Shown in pieces: positions 1-11,105 of a stretch of 64,000 bases of DNA (position 1 is its first letter; each line of letters opens with the position of its first letter). Source of the DNA: Edaphochlamys debaryana (Eukaryota; Chlorophyta; Chlorophyceae; Chlamydomonadales); the NCBI GenBank assembly GCA_016858145.1, contig JAEHOE010000025.1, forward strand, positions 310,001 through 374,000. Direction: 5' to 3'. A model generated the notes under the pieces. It saw only the letters and a program-made list of their open reading frames with translations. It had not been told where the DNA came from and ran no database searches. The position numbers and the translations under genes were made by a program.

Positions 1-3000
1 AACGTGCTCTGGAAGAGCTGCGGGGGCGAGCAGGGGGACGCGGGCAGGGCGGGCAGCGAAAGAAAGGGATATAAGCGGCGGGCAGGTGCTTGAGCTGGCT
101 GCTTCCGCACCCGTTGAGCTGCCAACGTACAACAGCCCAGCCTAGTACCGCACGGCCTGGCACCGGCCTCACCTTGTTGCCGTAGAAGGCGAAGTCCCAC
201 ACGAACCAGCTGGCAGCGGTGCCGAGGTTGCGGTGCCAGTAGTAGTACATCAGCAGACTGAACTTGCGCCACTGCACAGCGTTGCCGTGGGTGCCTGCGG
301 TGTGCAATCGCGGGTGTGGGACAAAGGGCGTAAGACTGGCTTCGTCAAGGCAGCGAAGATGACGTCAGTCGGGGTTCCTGCTGAGGACCTACCTCCCAGA
401 GCCTTCAGGGCCTCGCGCTTCTTCTGCCACACAGCCGACTCGCGGAGGCGGAAGATGCGGTACAGCAGAATGCTGATGAGGGGGATCAGGCCAATGGCGT
501 ACGACAGGCGCCACGTCACCTCCAGGGCATAGCTGTCGTACGGAGGGCCGTACTGCCCGAAGCCAGCCAAGATGGCTGAGGGGGAGAGCGGGATCAGGGG
601 CAAAGAAGGGAGTCAGAGGGGCCATTGCGCACCAAGCTGGCATACTATTGCGCGGGCCACATGCCACAGCTTGGCGCCTGAGAGCACAGCTCAGCCCTGA
701 TGCGCCCTCTCAGCTGCCTCTTGCCGCCCCCCTTGAGTACCCCACCCCACCCACCGATGATGACGGCCGTGTTGACCAGGTTGCCCACGCCCTGCATGCT
801 GAACACCAGCACCACGGTCTCGCCGCGGCGCTTCTGGAGCTTGGCGCTGCTCTCGGCGCGCTCGTTGGCGGAGGTGGAGGCGACGGGGTACTCGCCGCCC
901 ACACCGATACCGAAGATGAACTGCACGGCCGTGAACATGGCCCACAGAGCGCGGTCGGTGGGGCCAGAGGATGCAATGATCAGGACGGCGCCTGAGGAGG
1001 GGGCAGGCAGAGAACGGGATCAGAGGAGGCAGAAGGAGCAAGGGGTACCAAGTGCAGCACAGCCAGCAACCTAGATCCCGCCCAACAGGCTGTTCCTGAG
1101 GCCTGTGACCCGACCCTGATCCTAACTCACCAACGACCATGGTCGCGGCGGTGGCGACGGAGCCCCATTTCCGTCCGATGCGGTCAGCGAAAAACCCGAG
1201 GACGATTTGGCCGAAGATGATGCCGCACACTTGTGTGTAGGTGATCGACTCAGAGAGCTTCGCGTCACAGGTCGTGTGCTTTACCCAGCAGTCCGGGTAC
1301 TCCTTCTTCCAGATGGCTGCAGCGGAGGGGCGGGGGGAATGGGGAGGTGTGAAGGGCTGCGGGGCTGCTGGATGTGCATGTGTGGGCGGCTGGCAGGCGG
1401 GGTTTTACACGGCTGCGGGCGATGCTCACCAGAGAGGTTGCCGACAGCGAAGACGAAGTAGGCCTCGCAGAACTGCGATGAGCGAGGGGGTAACAGGTTA
1501 GGGCGAATGACGGTGACACAGGCGAACCCGACAATTAACCAGACAAAGAACTCGTCAATTAGCGTAGGTAACTCAATCAAGTATGCAGCAGAGCGTGCAC
1601 ATGCGCGAAAGTGGCCAGCAAGCGCGTTTGGACGTCGCGCCAGTCCCAACTTTGAAGCCCGCAGCCCCCAATCCACACGCACGCACGCAGCCGCACCATT
1701 CCCAATCCTGGGATTATGAACGATACCAGCCAGTGCAGGAACCTGCGAGGCGAGGAAGCGAGGACCGTGCTCAGACTTGTCGGCCAGGCCGGGACTGCCG
1801 GCTTGTGACGTTAAGAGTGCAGAGCGGGCGATGGCAGAAGAGGAGGGCATCTATATCTGGCCCTACTACCGTGACAGAAACTGCCAGGACTGGCACGCCG
1901 GGAGGACGTCGGCCTTTAGGGAGTCGCGACGGAAGCCCACGACGGAAGCCCAATCGACGGCCCCCGAACGCGAGCCCCCCGACAGCTCACGTCATAAACT
2001 TGTTATGCACGACCTCGACCTCCTCCGTCGCTGCCGCCAATACACCCTCGGCGGCATAGTGATGGCTCGGCGACCCTTTTGTCGCAGGTGCCGTCCCTCC
2101 TTGCTCAACACCCTTTTCGGCGTCGGCAGACATGCTGCGCCTGCCCTTTGACGTCGCACAAGGCTAAGTCTGACGCAGAATTGTGGGACTCGTTAGGCTC
2201 TGGTGTTCGGAGTGCTGATGTTCCCTGTCGGGTCCGACCCGATCTGACTTCACACACTACTCTGGATGTCGAGAGTACTCGTGTTCTACACACAGAGCTG
2301 AGCTGCGGGCTTAAGAGCCGCTGGTGGCGGCGTCCTGTGCTCCGGGGATGCTCCCCGAGATGGCTCTCGTCCCAACAGATGCTCGAGCATCCCTCTCGTA
2401 ACTAAGCCGCCACCGGAACGTGGTCGTTACTGCACCCTTCACCTCTTGCTGCAGAGGTGCCGCTCCTCAGGCAGCCTCAAGCTGAGACCACGCGACACTC
2501 AGCGTGGTCTCGACGCAGCTGTCGCAAGCTAGGGCTCGCAAAACACTACGCCCAAAGCATGCAAGAGTCAAGCAATACCATTGTTTCTAGCGAGTGTGCT
2601 CGATGGCCCAGCTTACGCTCAAAGTAGGGTTAGATCGCTGCCAGTCGGATGGCGCCCCGGCCAACAGCACGCTGTCCACAGGGCCGAGCCGCTGCGAAGT
2701 TCTTGAGCGACGTGGAGCGACCAGCGGCTTGCCGAAAGCAGGTGTTACGTATGGGCACGGGTGGGCAGCTGGCCGAACGCGTTACCTCCGCTGTGTTCGT
2801 ATTGGCTCACAGCGGGTATGGACGATCGTTGGGGGATGCACAGGTTGGGTGCGGGCCGGCGAGCTCCGTGTGCTGCCGCACCCGAGGGGTTGCGGGCTCG
2901 GCGGGGCATCGCAGATAACACATGCGTGTCTGGAGCTTCGCAGCTATTTGCCGCGCTGCGCTATTGGCAGCGCATGTCAGCTGCCGGAAAGTGAGCTTCG

Positions 3001-6000
3001 AAACTCGGTACCCCTAGTCTCATCGCTAACGGCAGCTGAGGCGTGCCTCTGCGCCCTGCGACCTCTTACCCGCTCCTCCCTTGCTGCCCCCCTCCTGAAG
3101 GACCTTCCAGACGCTCCCCAGCGAGCTGCCAAGGAACTGGGTCGGCTCCCCCTGAGAGCAGCCGCACGGTAGTAGCTGTGGGGGAGGGATTACAGGTTTG
3201 CGGCGCCGCGGGCCATGCGCCAGACGGAGGAGGAGGGGCAAGCATACTCGGGTTGCCACGAACACCACCCGCCCTCCCACTGCCGTAATCCCGCAGCTCA
3301 TCATCCGGGGCTCTCGCCTGCGAGGCACTCCAGGACCACAGTGATGCCCGTCCCTGATGATGCACCGTGCGCTCCGCTATGTACGCCCACCCTCCTGGTC
3401 ACCTGCTCCTCGCTCCCAACATGCAGGTCGCAGGAACTTAAGCCGGAAATGATGGGCCTCCTGGCGCGCTGGCCGCAGGGCCAAGCCTGCGCGACCGTCT
3501 TGATGAGCGCCGTGGAGCTCCCAGCGGCTTGACCAGTGGGTTGTGGTGCATCGGGCGTCAAGCCTAGTGCCGGGACAAGCAACGGAGGCACGGGCACCTG
3601 GGCAGGGGGTGGGCAGCGGGCTGGTACCATCGCCTCACCTGGACGCTTGGACGGAATCCTAAATGGCCTTCAACACACACGAGGTGGGAGCGCAAGCGGG
3701 ACGGGCAGGGCGGGGGCCCGGTGCCAGCATACCGCCAGGGGTGTCTCGTGTGGAGGCTGGAGGCGCTACAAACATCTGAGCGGTAGCAAAGGTGATGCTC
3801 GAGATGAAGGAAGCCGCCAGGCTGGCGGCTGACGCTGTATGGGTCTGTTCCGGGGGCAGAGGGCCTCGCCGGGGTCCCTGGTCTCTCCTGCGCTGCAAGG
3901 ACTGCCCTGGCGGCCTGATCACCCCGCCCCATATCGTCAGTGTGGGCGCAGTTACACGTGGGGTCGTGACACTAGGTGGCGGCCGGCGCCGCTCAGGTGC
4001 CCTCTCCGGAACCTTGCCATGGTCCCCAGGCTGCACTGATAACCTCGCCTCGCCTACTTCCTTGGCACGCCAGGAAGCCTGCATTCCGTGGAGACTTCGG
4101 GGCGCCCCAGCATGCAGGCACTGCGGCTGCGCCAAGTCACTCAGCCCTACCTCCCGCCCTCGCCCCCGTGTCGCCCCCCGGTTGCCGGTCCATCTTCATC
4201 GGCCAGCACAGGCAAGCCCCCGTGCGGCTGTCTTGCCCCCTCTGGCCTCCCTCCCTCCCCTGCCCTCGCAGGGCTCGGTCCTCCATCACGGCCGCGGCCT
4301 CTCCAATCAGGCCCGGCTGCTTGCCCCGCATCCCAGACTCCTGCCACTGCCCCTGGACCGCTCACCCTCACAGCAATTAATAATGAAGCTCGGTCGCAGG
4401 AGCTCTAGCCGGGCGCTGTGCAGCGTTACAAGGAGCCGTCGATGCAGCGCCGTCTCTGCGGTGCAGGTGCAGGTGCAGGCCTCAGGGGCCGGCAGTGCAA
4501 ACCTGCCAGGTCCCCCTCTCGCTCCTGCACGGCATCTGATGAGCTTCACACGACAGTACCCTCTGCTTTGGGGACCGCTACAGGTTTCTAGGGAAGGCCA
4601 AGGGCACGGGGCGCCGTCACCATCTGCTGGCCCCTATCCGGCTTAGCCGGCTACCCCTACCTAGAAGTGGACGGAGCTGTACGACCCTGTGAGGCCCCTG
4701 CACGCAGCACCTCCCTGCACGAGTTGAGCTCGCGGGCGGCAAGGCTCTTGCCTTGGGCTCCAGGCCTAAGGCGTGGACAAGGGATTGGGGTAAAGAACAG
4801 GAGTGCCAGGCAAGCGATTGCACAATTGAAGCAGCCAACAGGAAGCGAGTACCGGTAGTGATAAGTGAAGCACGCTCACGTTTTACCGTGAGGGATTGGG
4901 GTACTCCACAGGAAGTATTATGCGGCCACAAGGGGTTAGGCCCGGAGGCATCTCAGCCCTTCTCAGCGCTTGGCCCTGCAGGGCTTGACAGGAGCAACGT
5001 GGCAAGAGGCCGCATTGTTTAAGTGAAGCAGCCGCGCACGAGACGGGCATGTTGACACCATAAGCTGCGATGAGGACCCGAACTTACCCGGCTGCCCGGC
5101 TGTTCTTGCCTAGGCCCCAGGCCAAAGGTACAGGCTGTGGTATGGGATCGGGGAACTTAACATGCAGCACTCGTGTAGCGCCCGTCAGGGAGAGGCTGGG
5201 AGGGTTAGAAGAACATCAACGAAGCGAAGCGCTGGGAGGGTCTGGCAGGCGGGTACCACTCCCCCGCCACGCCTGGTCCCAAATTGCAACCGCTTAAAAG
5301 TGATCATGGGAAACGAAGACAAAGACGCCACACACATCACCGTCACCGCCGTGAAACGCCGGAGCCGACTGACCCGGACTGCCTCTTGTCCGAGACATGT
5401 GCGGGTGCAGGCACAGGGCTCCGGACAGCGGTTCTTGGTGCCGTGTATGACTATAAAGCAAGTTACATGTAAAGGAAGGCGGAAACGCGCGGGGACCAGA
5501 CCGACACGCCCACGAACCCTGGAGTGGTACCCGCCTGGGGTCTGGGGCCTGTGCGAGTGGCCCATGGGCCCGTCCCCCGGGCTATTCACACCGGTATGCC
5601 CCGGGCTGTAACTCAAGTCTCGTAACGCATGTAGGGAAGCTGTTGCAGGGCGGTGGCGCCTGCGCGGCTTTTAGTCGTGCCGCGCGCGGTGAGTGGTTGG
5701 GGATGCAAGCATAGCCGGGCTCTCCTTGCGCACTCTGCTCAAGTTGCTTGCACTTGGTTCAGTCAAAACTTACACTTACCTCTACCAGTAACCATGCGCG
5801 TTGCGAGTTGCCCGTCTGTGCATTCAGTCCGATGCTCGCCGCGAGCTGCGCCCAGCCAGCGGGCGCGGCTTGCGGTGGTGGTGCCGTGGGCATCTGCTGC
5901 TCCAGGTGAGCACTAGCAGCTAGCACACCTTGCGCCATCCGCGTGCCAAATCCCCGACATGCCCCCACCCTCGCGCCTCAGCCACCGCCCCGCCAGCCGT

Positions 6001-9000
6001 GGAGGGTGCCCTTAGCGTCCTCCGCTCCGCGGCGTCCAAGCCCGGGTCGGTGCGCCCGGCTGACGTGCTGGCGGCCATGGTCGCTGTGGAGAAGGCCAAG
6101 CTGAAGGTTGGAGTCTGAGGGGGGGCCTTGGGGTGGGGGCGTCGGGGTGTCGGGGTGTCGGGGCTGCACGAGGAACGATGGGATGCATGCAGGCAAGGAC
6201 AGCCCCAGAGGGGCGTTGGTGGGAGGCCTGGAGGCCTTCGGCACCCAGGAGCCAGGGAGGCAGGGGCCCAGGGCGCCCTGGGCATGAAGGGTGAGGCGTA
6301 GCGTGGAAACTGGGGGCGCCGTGCTGGCCTGAGCACACTGAGGAGCTGCCTCTGGTTGGCGTGGCGCGGGGGAGCATAGCGCCTCTTTTGCTGACTGTGC
6401 CCACTCGCATGGGTCGGCGGGCGCGTGTTGCTGCAAGACACCCGGGATTCGGCATCAGCGTGTCCGGCCGCTGGCTCCCTTCATCCTCCCTGACCCTGCT
6501 CCTCCCTCCCCGCCAGCCCGACGGCTGGGAGGCCAAGCTCACGGCGGCCAACGTGCGCTGGCGGCTCATCTACACCGTCCGTGAGTGTCGGTCCGCGCTT
6601 CTCGTCCCGGGGTCGGACATTTGAGTGGGGATCTGAAAGGGTGACGACTACCCCAGTGTCACGGAGGAAAGCGCCAGCTGCCTACCTCAATCCTCGCCCC
6701 CCTGGCGGCTTGGTAGGCTGCCCGCTCTGCAGCTTGTCCCACTGTACCCAATGCTCTTCTCCCCCGCCTCCCCCGCCTCCCCCCGCCTCCCCCCGCCTCC
6801 CCCCGCAGCCGCCAAGGACATCACCGCGGCAGCTAAGAAGCAGAAGGGCGGCAGCGGCAGCTACTTCCCCATGGCCGCCTGCCAGGTGTGTCGGGCGGGC
6901 CGCAAGGCCGTGGCACCGCCCGATCGTCGCCATGCCACCCCCCTGGCCCCACCCTCTTTGTACCAAAGCTGCCGATTGCCGACCTCTGTGCCCGGTCCTG
7001 GCCCTGGCCCCAGCCCTCGTCCTCTTGTCCGCTCTCCGCTTCGCCGTCGCGGCACTGGCTTCCCCCTCCAAGGCCTCTCCCCTTCCCTGGCACCTGGTGA
7101 CGCCCTGCCTTCCCTCCCCGCTACCCCGCCTCCGCCTCCCTGCTGCAGAAATTCGACGACACGGGCTTTGAGAACGGCGTGTTCCTGGGGGGGCTGGCCT
7201 CGCTCACCTTCAAGGGGCCCTTCCAGCAGGACGGGGTGAGACGGCGTGCGCGCACGTGTCTGAGGTGCTGGGCTGGCGGCAGGTGTGCGCTTGCCGGGGC
7301 AAAGCCCTAATGCCGGAGCGCGCGAGCCAGTGCACACAAGCCCCGGAGCCCCCTCCAAGGGAAGGTGCGGTGTGCATGCGCCGCTGTGGCGGCACCCCCA
7401 GCTCCCAGCCAACATCGCCCGCTTAGCCCTGCCGTTCTCCTCCTTGCCTCGGCCCTCCGCCCCTGCCCCTGTCCCCGCAGAAAGTGGTCCACTTTGATGT
7501 GCCCAGCATGAGCATCGGTGTGGGGCCCTGGCGCTTCACCATCCCCATCAAGGCCTCCGTGAGTAGGGCCCTCGTGGCTGATGGCGAGGGGCATCAACTC
7601 AGACCGAGCACTGGCACGGGCAGTGGTAGTGGATTGGTGGTAGTCAGGCCATGATCCTGGCGACCTTGCCCCAGGGTATAGCAGCGTCTGCCGCTGGCGT
7701 CTGAGCCTTGCATTGGCGGCTCGAGGGGGAAAGGGGTCATGCTAACGGCTGCGAGGGCCTCTACACCCTTCCTTGTTTGCAACCTCGTCTCCCCTCCGCT
7801 CTTGTCCCTCTCGCTGCTGGACCCCCGCAGAAGCCTTTCAGCGAGCTGCCAAAGAAGTGGGTCGGGCCTCCTTGGGCAGTGTCTTGTGGAAGAAGGCGGG
7901 GCATTGTGGAAGAAGGCGGGGCATCGATGACCTGTTTGCCACCATGTAGCCGTGTCCGCGACTTCGCTCAAACCTTGCCGCGTAAGCCCAGACCGAGCTC
8001 CATGCATAAATCTAGCTCTATTGTTACAACGCGGCAGTTACAACAAAGTGTCGCGGTTCGCGGGATGTCACTTGTGTTTCGATCCCCGCACTCATCCTCC
8101 GCCCACGGCCTCGCGCGGAGCTCGCCTCTCGGCCCCAATATCTTTGCATTGTGGCTACAAATATGTCCCACTGCTAACCCGTATCGGGTCTCAGCCCATC
8201 TGTATAGCTTCGGGAAAGCTTACACCCAACCTTGTGGAGGAGCAGCTCCCTGCCCCCTCCCTCCGCCTCCCCGAACTAACTTCGCGCCCCCCCCTTTCCC
8301 CTGCTTCCACGACCTCGTAGGGACTTTAAGGCGCTGCCTTTCTTTGTCTACGCCTATGTCGGCGACGATATCGTTGTTGCCCGGGGGCGCAGCGGTGGCG
8401 TCGGTAAGCGCGGGCAAGGGACAAATGGGATGGGCATAGCGCGCATTTGGACAGGATCGGAGGGGTTGCCGGGCGGCATAGAGCCCACACGTAGCCGAAG
8501 TCGCCAGCACACGTGGTTGGGGATGGGCACCGTCCGGGGCCCTGTCCGCCCTGCTGGGCGCCGCGGCAGGTGGTCCAATCCACATCTAACTGCAGAACGG
8601 GAGCCTCCAACCTCGCAACCCTCCCGGTTCCCCTCCCCCCACACACAGCCCTGTGGGGCCGCGCGGACGCTCAGTGGCTGGCGGAGTCGGGGGCCATGGC
8701 GGTGTACAAGTAGGGGGCGGGGGCAGGGTGGGGTTGGGGTGGGCAGGGGGAGGTGGGAAGAGATGGGCCGTGCTGGTGCCGTTCTTGCCTGGGGCTCCGC
8801 GCCGCTCAGGCAGGGCAGCCCTGCTCTGCGCCGCGCTCCTCTACCTTCCGCTGAAAGCGGCTCTCGCTACCAGCTTGGCGTGTAGATCGTGGCCGCAGCA
8901 GGCGTGTTCTATGGCCGGCCACACCGGGGCCCCACGCATCGCGCCTCGGCGACCTGGGTGCGACATGCATCCACGGGGAAGGAGGGGAGCGCACGCCTGC

Positions 9001-9598
9001 CGCGCCGTTCCGGACGGCCCCTACACAGCAGCGCGCTAGAGGAGTTTGCTAAGCGGTGAAGGTGACGGCGGGGAGGACGCGACGGCCTAGGAGGCGAGCG
9101 CGGAGGGAGCAAGGCGAAGCTGTGCGTGCCTGGATGCTGAGGGGCTGGGTCTGTGCAGTTCGCACGGATCTATGGCTCAGCGGAAGCGATCCCTTAGAGG
9201 GCAGGGACGCATGCAAGCAGGCTGGTCAAGCATGAGCTGCGCAGGACGTGACCCCGAGAGGGCAATACAATACGTAGTACGGTGAAGCAACACGTGATGT
9301 GGTGCGGGATACGGACGGACGTTGGCGCATGAGAGGGTGACTGGCCTCTGGCTCTGTAAGCCAAACGGAACAGAGCGTGCTCAGAGCTCGGACTCCTAAC
9401 AACTCCCCCCCCATCGCGCTTTCGCGAGAGCGCGGCAGCGAGTGTTTGCAGCCGCTCTCACGTCATCACGGGGTTCCGGTGCACCTCCACCTCCTCGGCG
9501 TTGATGGCGAGCAGCTGAACCTGGGCCTGCTTCATCGATGACTGGGTGGACGGCGGCGCGTCTAGGGACGCCGCTCGCTCGGCGTCGTGGGACGCCAT
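1..9598 (-). CDS. PTA: MFS phosphate transporter, PTA/PHT1 type (partial, left edge)
   Basis: Probable plasma-membrane H+/phosphate symporter of the major facilitator superfamily. Exons read on the minus strand: 9598-9462, 1742-1697, 1472-1430, 1316-1131, 991-755, 575-393, 294-173 and 17-1, all phase-consistent; the last four membrane-spanning exons lie off the window. The start at 9598 gives an acidic N-terminus (MASHDAER) nearly identical to the paralogue at 14058. Visible family marks are the MFS loop motif DRIGRKWGS and the GGEYPVAST block after it, as in PHT1-type carriers. Two oddities: intron 1 is 7.7 kb because a 7.6 kb segment is inserted in it, and an extra 98-bp intron (295-392) splits an exon that is continuous in the paralogue. 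Family assignment is confident; substrate is inferred from the family. Confidence 0.85.
295..392 (-). other. Paralogue-specific intron in the minus-strand transporter
   Basis: Phase-1 GT-AG intron: exon ends ..KALG, intron starts gtaggt and ends caccgcag, next exon resumes GTHGNAVQWRKF. The plus-strand paralogue reads straight through ([16 protein letters not shown], around 15645-15690). Splicing restores a frame that matches the paralogue on both sides. Confidence 0.8.
1766..1775. repeat. Left copy of 10-bp putative target-site duplication
   Basis: CGTGCTCAGA, repeated at 9376-9385. The uninterrupted paralogue carries a single related site (GTCAGAGCTCGG on its reverse strand, about 14265-14276). 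Confidence 0.7.
1776..5793. other. Unassigned left part of the insertion
   Basis: Open frames here (such as one at 3792-4646) have Arg/Pro/Ser-rich translations with no recognisable motif, and I could not link them by phase-consistent splicing. Apart from the PAP-like fragment I see no gene. A segment at about 4985-5030 (acaggagcaacgtggcaaga) resembles 11121-11160 in the transporter intergenic region. The last 100-200 bases before 5794 should hold the PAP promoter and 5' UTR, with a short upstream ATG frame around 5703. Confidence 0.4.
3020..3160 (+). pseudogene. Degenerate copy of PAP intron 6/exon 7 region
   Basis: The segment containing cagcgagctgccaagga near 3119, followed by actgggtcgg, resembles 7831-7865 of the PAP gene (cagcgagctgccaaagaa, gtgggtcggg). 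The preceding bases also share pieces with 7737-7800 (gctaacggc, then a C/T-rich tract). It has no open frame linking it to other PAP-like exons. Read as a decayed partial duplication inside the insert. Confidence 0.45.
5794..8713 (+). CDS. PAP/fibrillin-domain plastid lipid-associated protein
   Basis: Nine exons: 5794-5905, 5982-6106, 6517-6580, 6809-6885, 7149-7235, 7481-7558, 7831-7856, 8321-8403, 8649-8713; 238 residues, all phases consistent. The first ~40 residues (MRVASCPSVHSVRC.., Arg/Ser/Ala-rich, no acids) look like a chloroplast transit peptide. The rest follows the PAP/fibrillin pattern: a RWRLIYTV strand near residue 97, then ENGVFLGGLASLTFKG, then DVPSMSIGVGPWRF, and a C-terminal YAYVGDDIVVARGRSGG. 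Members associate with plastoglobules, thylakoids or the eyespot and probably bind hydrophobic molecules. It lies wholly inside the insertion in the transporter intron, antisense to it. All splice sites look intact, so I call it functional rather than a pseudogene. The exact fibrillin subclass is not assigned. Confidence 0.8.
6761..6808 (+). repeat. CCCCCGCCT tandem tract at PAP intron 3 acceptor
   Basis: About five units of a 9-10-bp C-rich repeat form the polypyrimidine tract up to the ccccgcag acceptor of exon 4. Confidence 0.8.
7890..7925 (+). repeat. Two-copy tandem repeat in PAP intron 7
   Basis: The unit tgtggaagaaggcggggcat occurs twice in direct succession just after the exon 7 donor. 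Confidence 0.85.
9355..9359 (+). terminator. TGTAA polyadenylation signal (PAP gene)
   Basis: First TGTAA after the PAP stop codon, giving a 3' UTR of about 650 nt. The inserted segment ends at 9375, about where cleavage would be expected. Confidence 0.55.
9376..9385. repeat. Right copy of 10-bp putative target-site duplication
   Basis: Second copy of CGTGCTCAGA, followed directly by the intron sequence gctcggactcctaac shared with the plus-strand paralogue. Confidence 0.7.
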
Positions 9599-9936
9599 GG
9601 TGGGTGGCGGAGCAGTCACGGTGCGCTCAGGGCGGCTGATGGTGGCAGCGCTGGGGAGAGCAGCAGCCGAATCCCTTCCGTTGTGTCGGGCAGCGGTCGC
9701 TCTTGGCGCCAAAGACGCTCCCGAGTCAAGTGGGCCCTGCTCTACGTGTCGTGGGCTGAGCCTGACTGCTGAGCCGGGGCCGGCGCACCGAGGTCATCAA
9801 CACGTCGTCGTACTCGACTGGGACGAGCAGGCATCTTTGGGCAAACGATTCCGCATCAGAGTGCTTTGTTCCTTCGGAGCTGATGCAGCCAGACTGTCAA
9901 CTGCAACCACGGCCAGACGGCGCGCGAGCGAGCTGT
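9381..9936 (-). repeat. Left arm of transporter promoter/exon 1 inverted repeat
   Basis: Reverse complement of 13724-14276. It covers the 5' part of intron 1, exon 1 and about 335 bp upstream, with only scattered differences (for example SSMKQAQ against SSMKKAQ in exon 1). The two transporters therefore share a proximal promoter. Confidence 0.85.
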
Positions 9937-9968
9937 GCGGCGCCTGGTATGCCATAATGCCAACCCAT

Positions 9969-10795
9969 GACGAGTGCCAGCAACCGCTGATGCTGAAAGC
10001 TTCACCCAGAGTCCAGAGTCCCACGGTCCTCACGCCGGAGTAGTGCCCTCGTTGGCCTGCGCGTCCGGACCCACGCCGCACGGAGCCGAAGGAGCAGGGG
10101 AAGCTTAGGGTGGGGCAACGGGGCTGAAGGGGGGGTGGAGGGGGCAACACGGTGGGTGGACCGAAGGCCGCTAGTCAGCTTGCCCCAGCTAGCCACCCCA
10201 CAGCCATGACCCGTGCGCGCCCCAATACCCCCTGGATGCGGCCCTCTTGCAGCGGCTCTCGCATGATCCTGCAGTGCTCCTGCGACGGGAGGGCGGGGGG
10301 GGGGGGGGGGGGGTTGGGGGAATGGAAAGAGACTGAAGGGCTACAGTCAACTTCCAGTCACCCACAGCGACGCTTATGTCTAGCTCTGCGCGTGCCGGCT
10401 TCGCGTGCGCTGAGGTACGGCGTGCGGGCGTGGATGTTGCACGCCGGGTTCGCCGCGCTCGCAAACGTACCTCCACCTCCGGCTACACGTACAATGTCAT
10501 TACGCCTTTACGCCCAGACTCCGCCCGGAATCGCACACCAAGGAAGTCGCCAGCGAGAGACGGCGCGACCGCGAGGGCCAGTCTGGCGTGCGCGTCGAGC
10601 CCGCGTCGCAACTCGAAGTCTGAATCATATACGTTTCAATGGAATTTCACGGCGCGTAATTCGCGCTCCGGTCGCGGTCGACAGCGCCGAACCCACCAGC
10701 CGCGCGAAGCGCCCTGCGCCGCGGCGCCGCACAGCTCGCTCGCGCGCCGTCTGGCCGTGGATACAGTTGACAGTCTGGCTGCATCAGCTCCGAAG
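9969..10795 (+). repeat. Direct repeat, copy 1
   Basis: Matches 12961-13790 in the same orientation, very closely from 10200 to 10785 and more loosely before that. The copy breaks off after ctgcatcagctccgaagg, while copy 2 continues into the plus-strand transporter promoter. Confidence 0.85.
10295..10313 (+). repeat. G homopolymer (19 G)
   Basis: Uninterrupted run inside direct repeat copy 1, flanked by further G-runs (gggagggc before, ttggggg after). Can form G-quadruplexes and is prone to sequencing error. Confidence 0.85.
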
Positions 10796-10979
10796 GCATC
10801 TTGCAGTCGATTCCAGTCATGAGGTAGTCATGGCGCAGTCATGGCGGCCGGGGCAACGGTTAACGGTAACAAAGGTGGCTCAGGTCGCCCAGGTTAGGAG
10901 GCCTCCTGACTCAGGTGGCCCTTGTCTCCACATCCGCACACAGATGTGCACATCACTGTTTGAATCGGCCGTTAATTCC

Positions 10980-11105
10980 GCCCCTCGTCACAGGGGGAAA
11001 GGAGACACGGGAGACGAGTTTCGCGAAAAGCAGGCCAGCAAAGTGCAACGATTGCACTGGTCGGCAACTATCCGCAGCCCTGCTCTTGCGCGCCTAATGC
11101 GGCGT
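10980..11105 (+). repeat. Dispersed repeat, copy A
   Basis: Shares pieces in order with FEN1 intron 7 (42388-42505): gggaaagg, agacacgggagacgag, ggccagcaaa, and a block tatc.gcagccctg.tcttgcg. Identity is roughly three quarters by eye. Confidence 0.6.

Larger units (their letters stand above)
1776..9375. mobile_element. 7.6 kb insertion in transporter intron 1, carrying a PAP/fibrillin gene
   Basis: Compared with the plus-strand paralogue, whose intron 1 is only 106 bp, intron 1 of the minus copy is split. The flanks rejoin to the paralogue sequence if 1776-9375 plus one copy of the 10-bp direct repeat is removed. The insert has no terminal inverted repeats that I can see (left end cttgtcggccagg, right end cggaacagag) and no recognisable transposase or reverse transcriptase frame. 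It contains an intact nine-exon PAP/fibrillin gene at 5794-8713, a degenerate piece resembling part of that gene at about 3020-3160, and otherwise unassigned sequence at 1776-5793. The right end lies 16 bp after a TGTAA signal. The insertion itself is well supported; the mechanism is unknown. Confidence 0.65.

Noticed and set aside
3792..4646. 284-codon open frame inside the insertion
   Set aside because: Low-complexity Pro/Ser/Arg translation, no family match and no phase-consistent partner exons; typical of GC-rich non-coding DNA.
1776..9375. DNA transposon with terminal inverted repeats
   Set aside because: The two ends do not match as inverted repeats by eye, and no transposase frame was seen, so only an insertion of unknown class is claimed.
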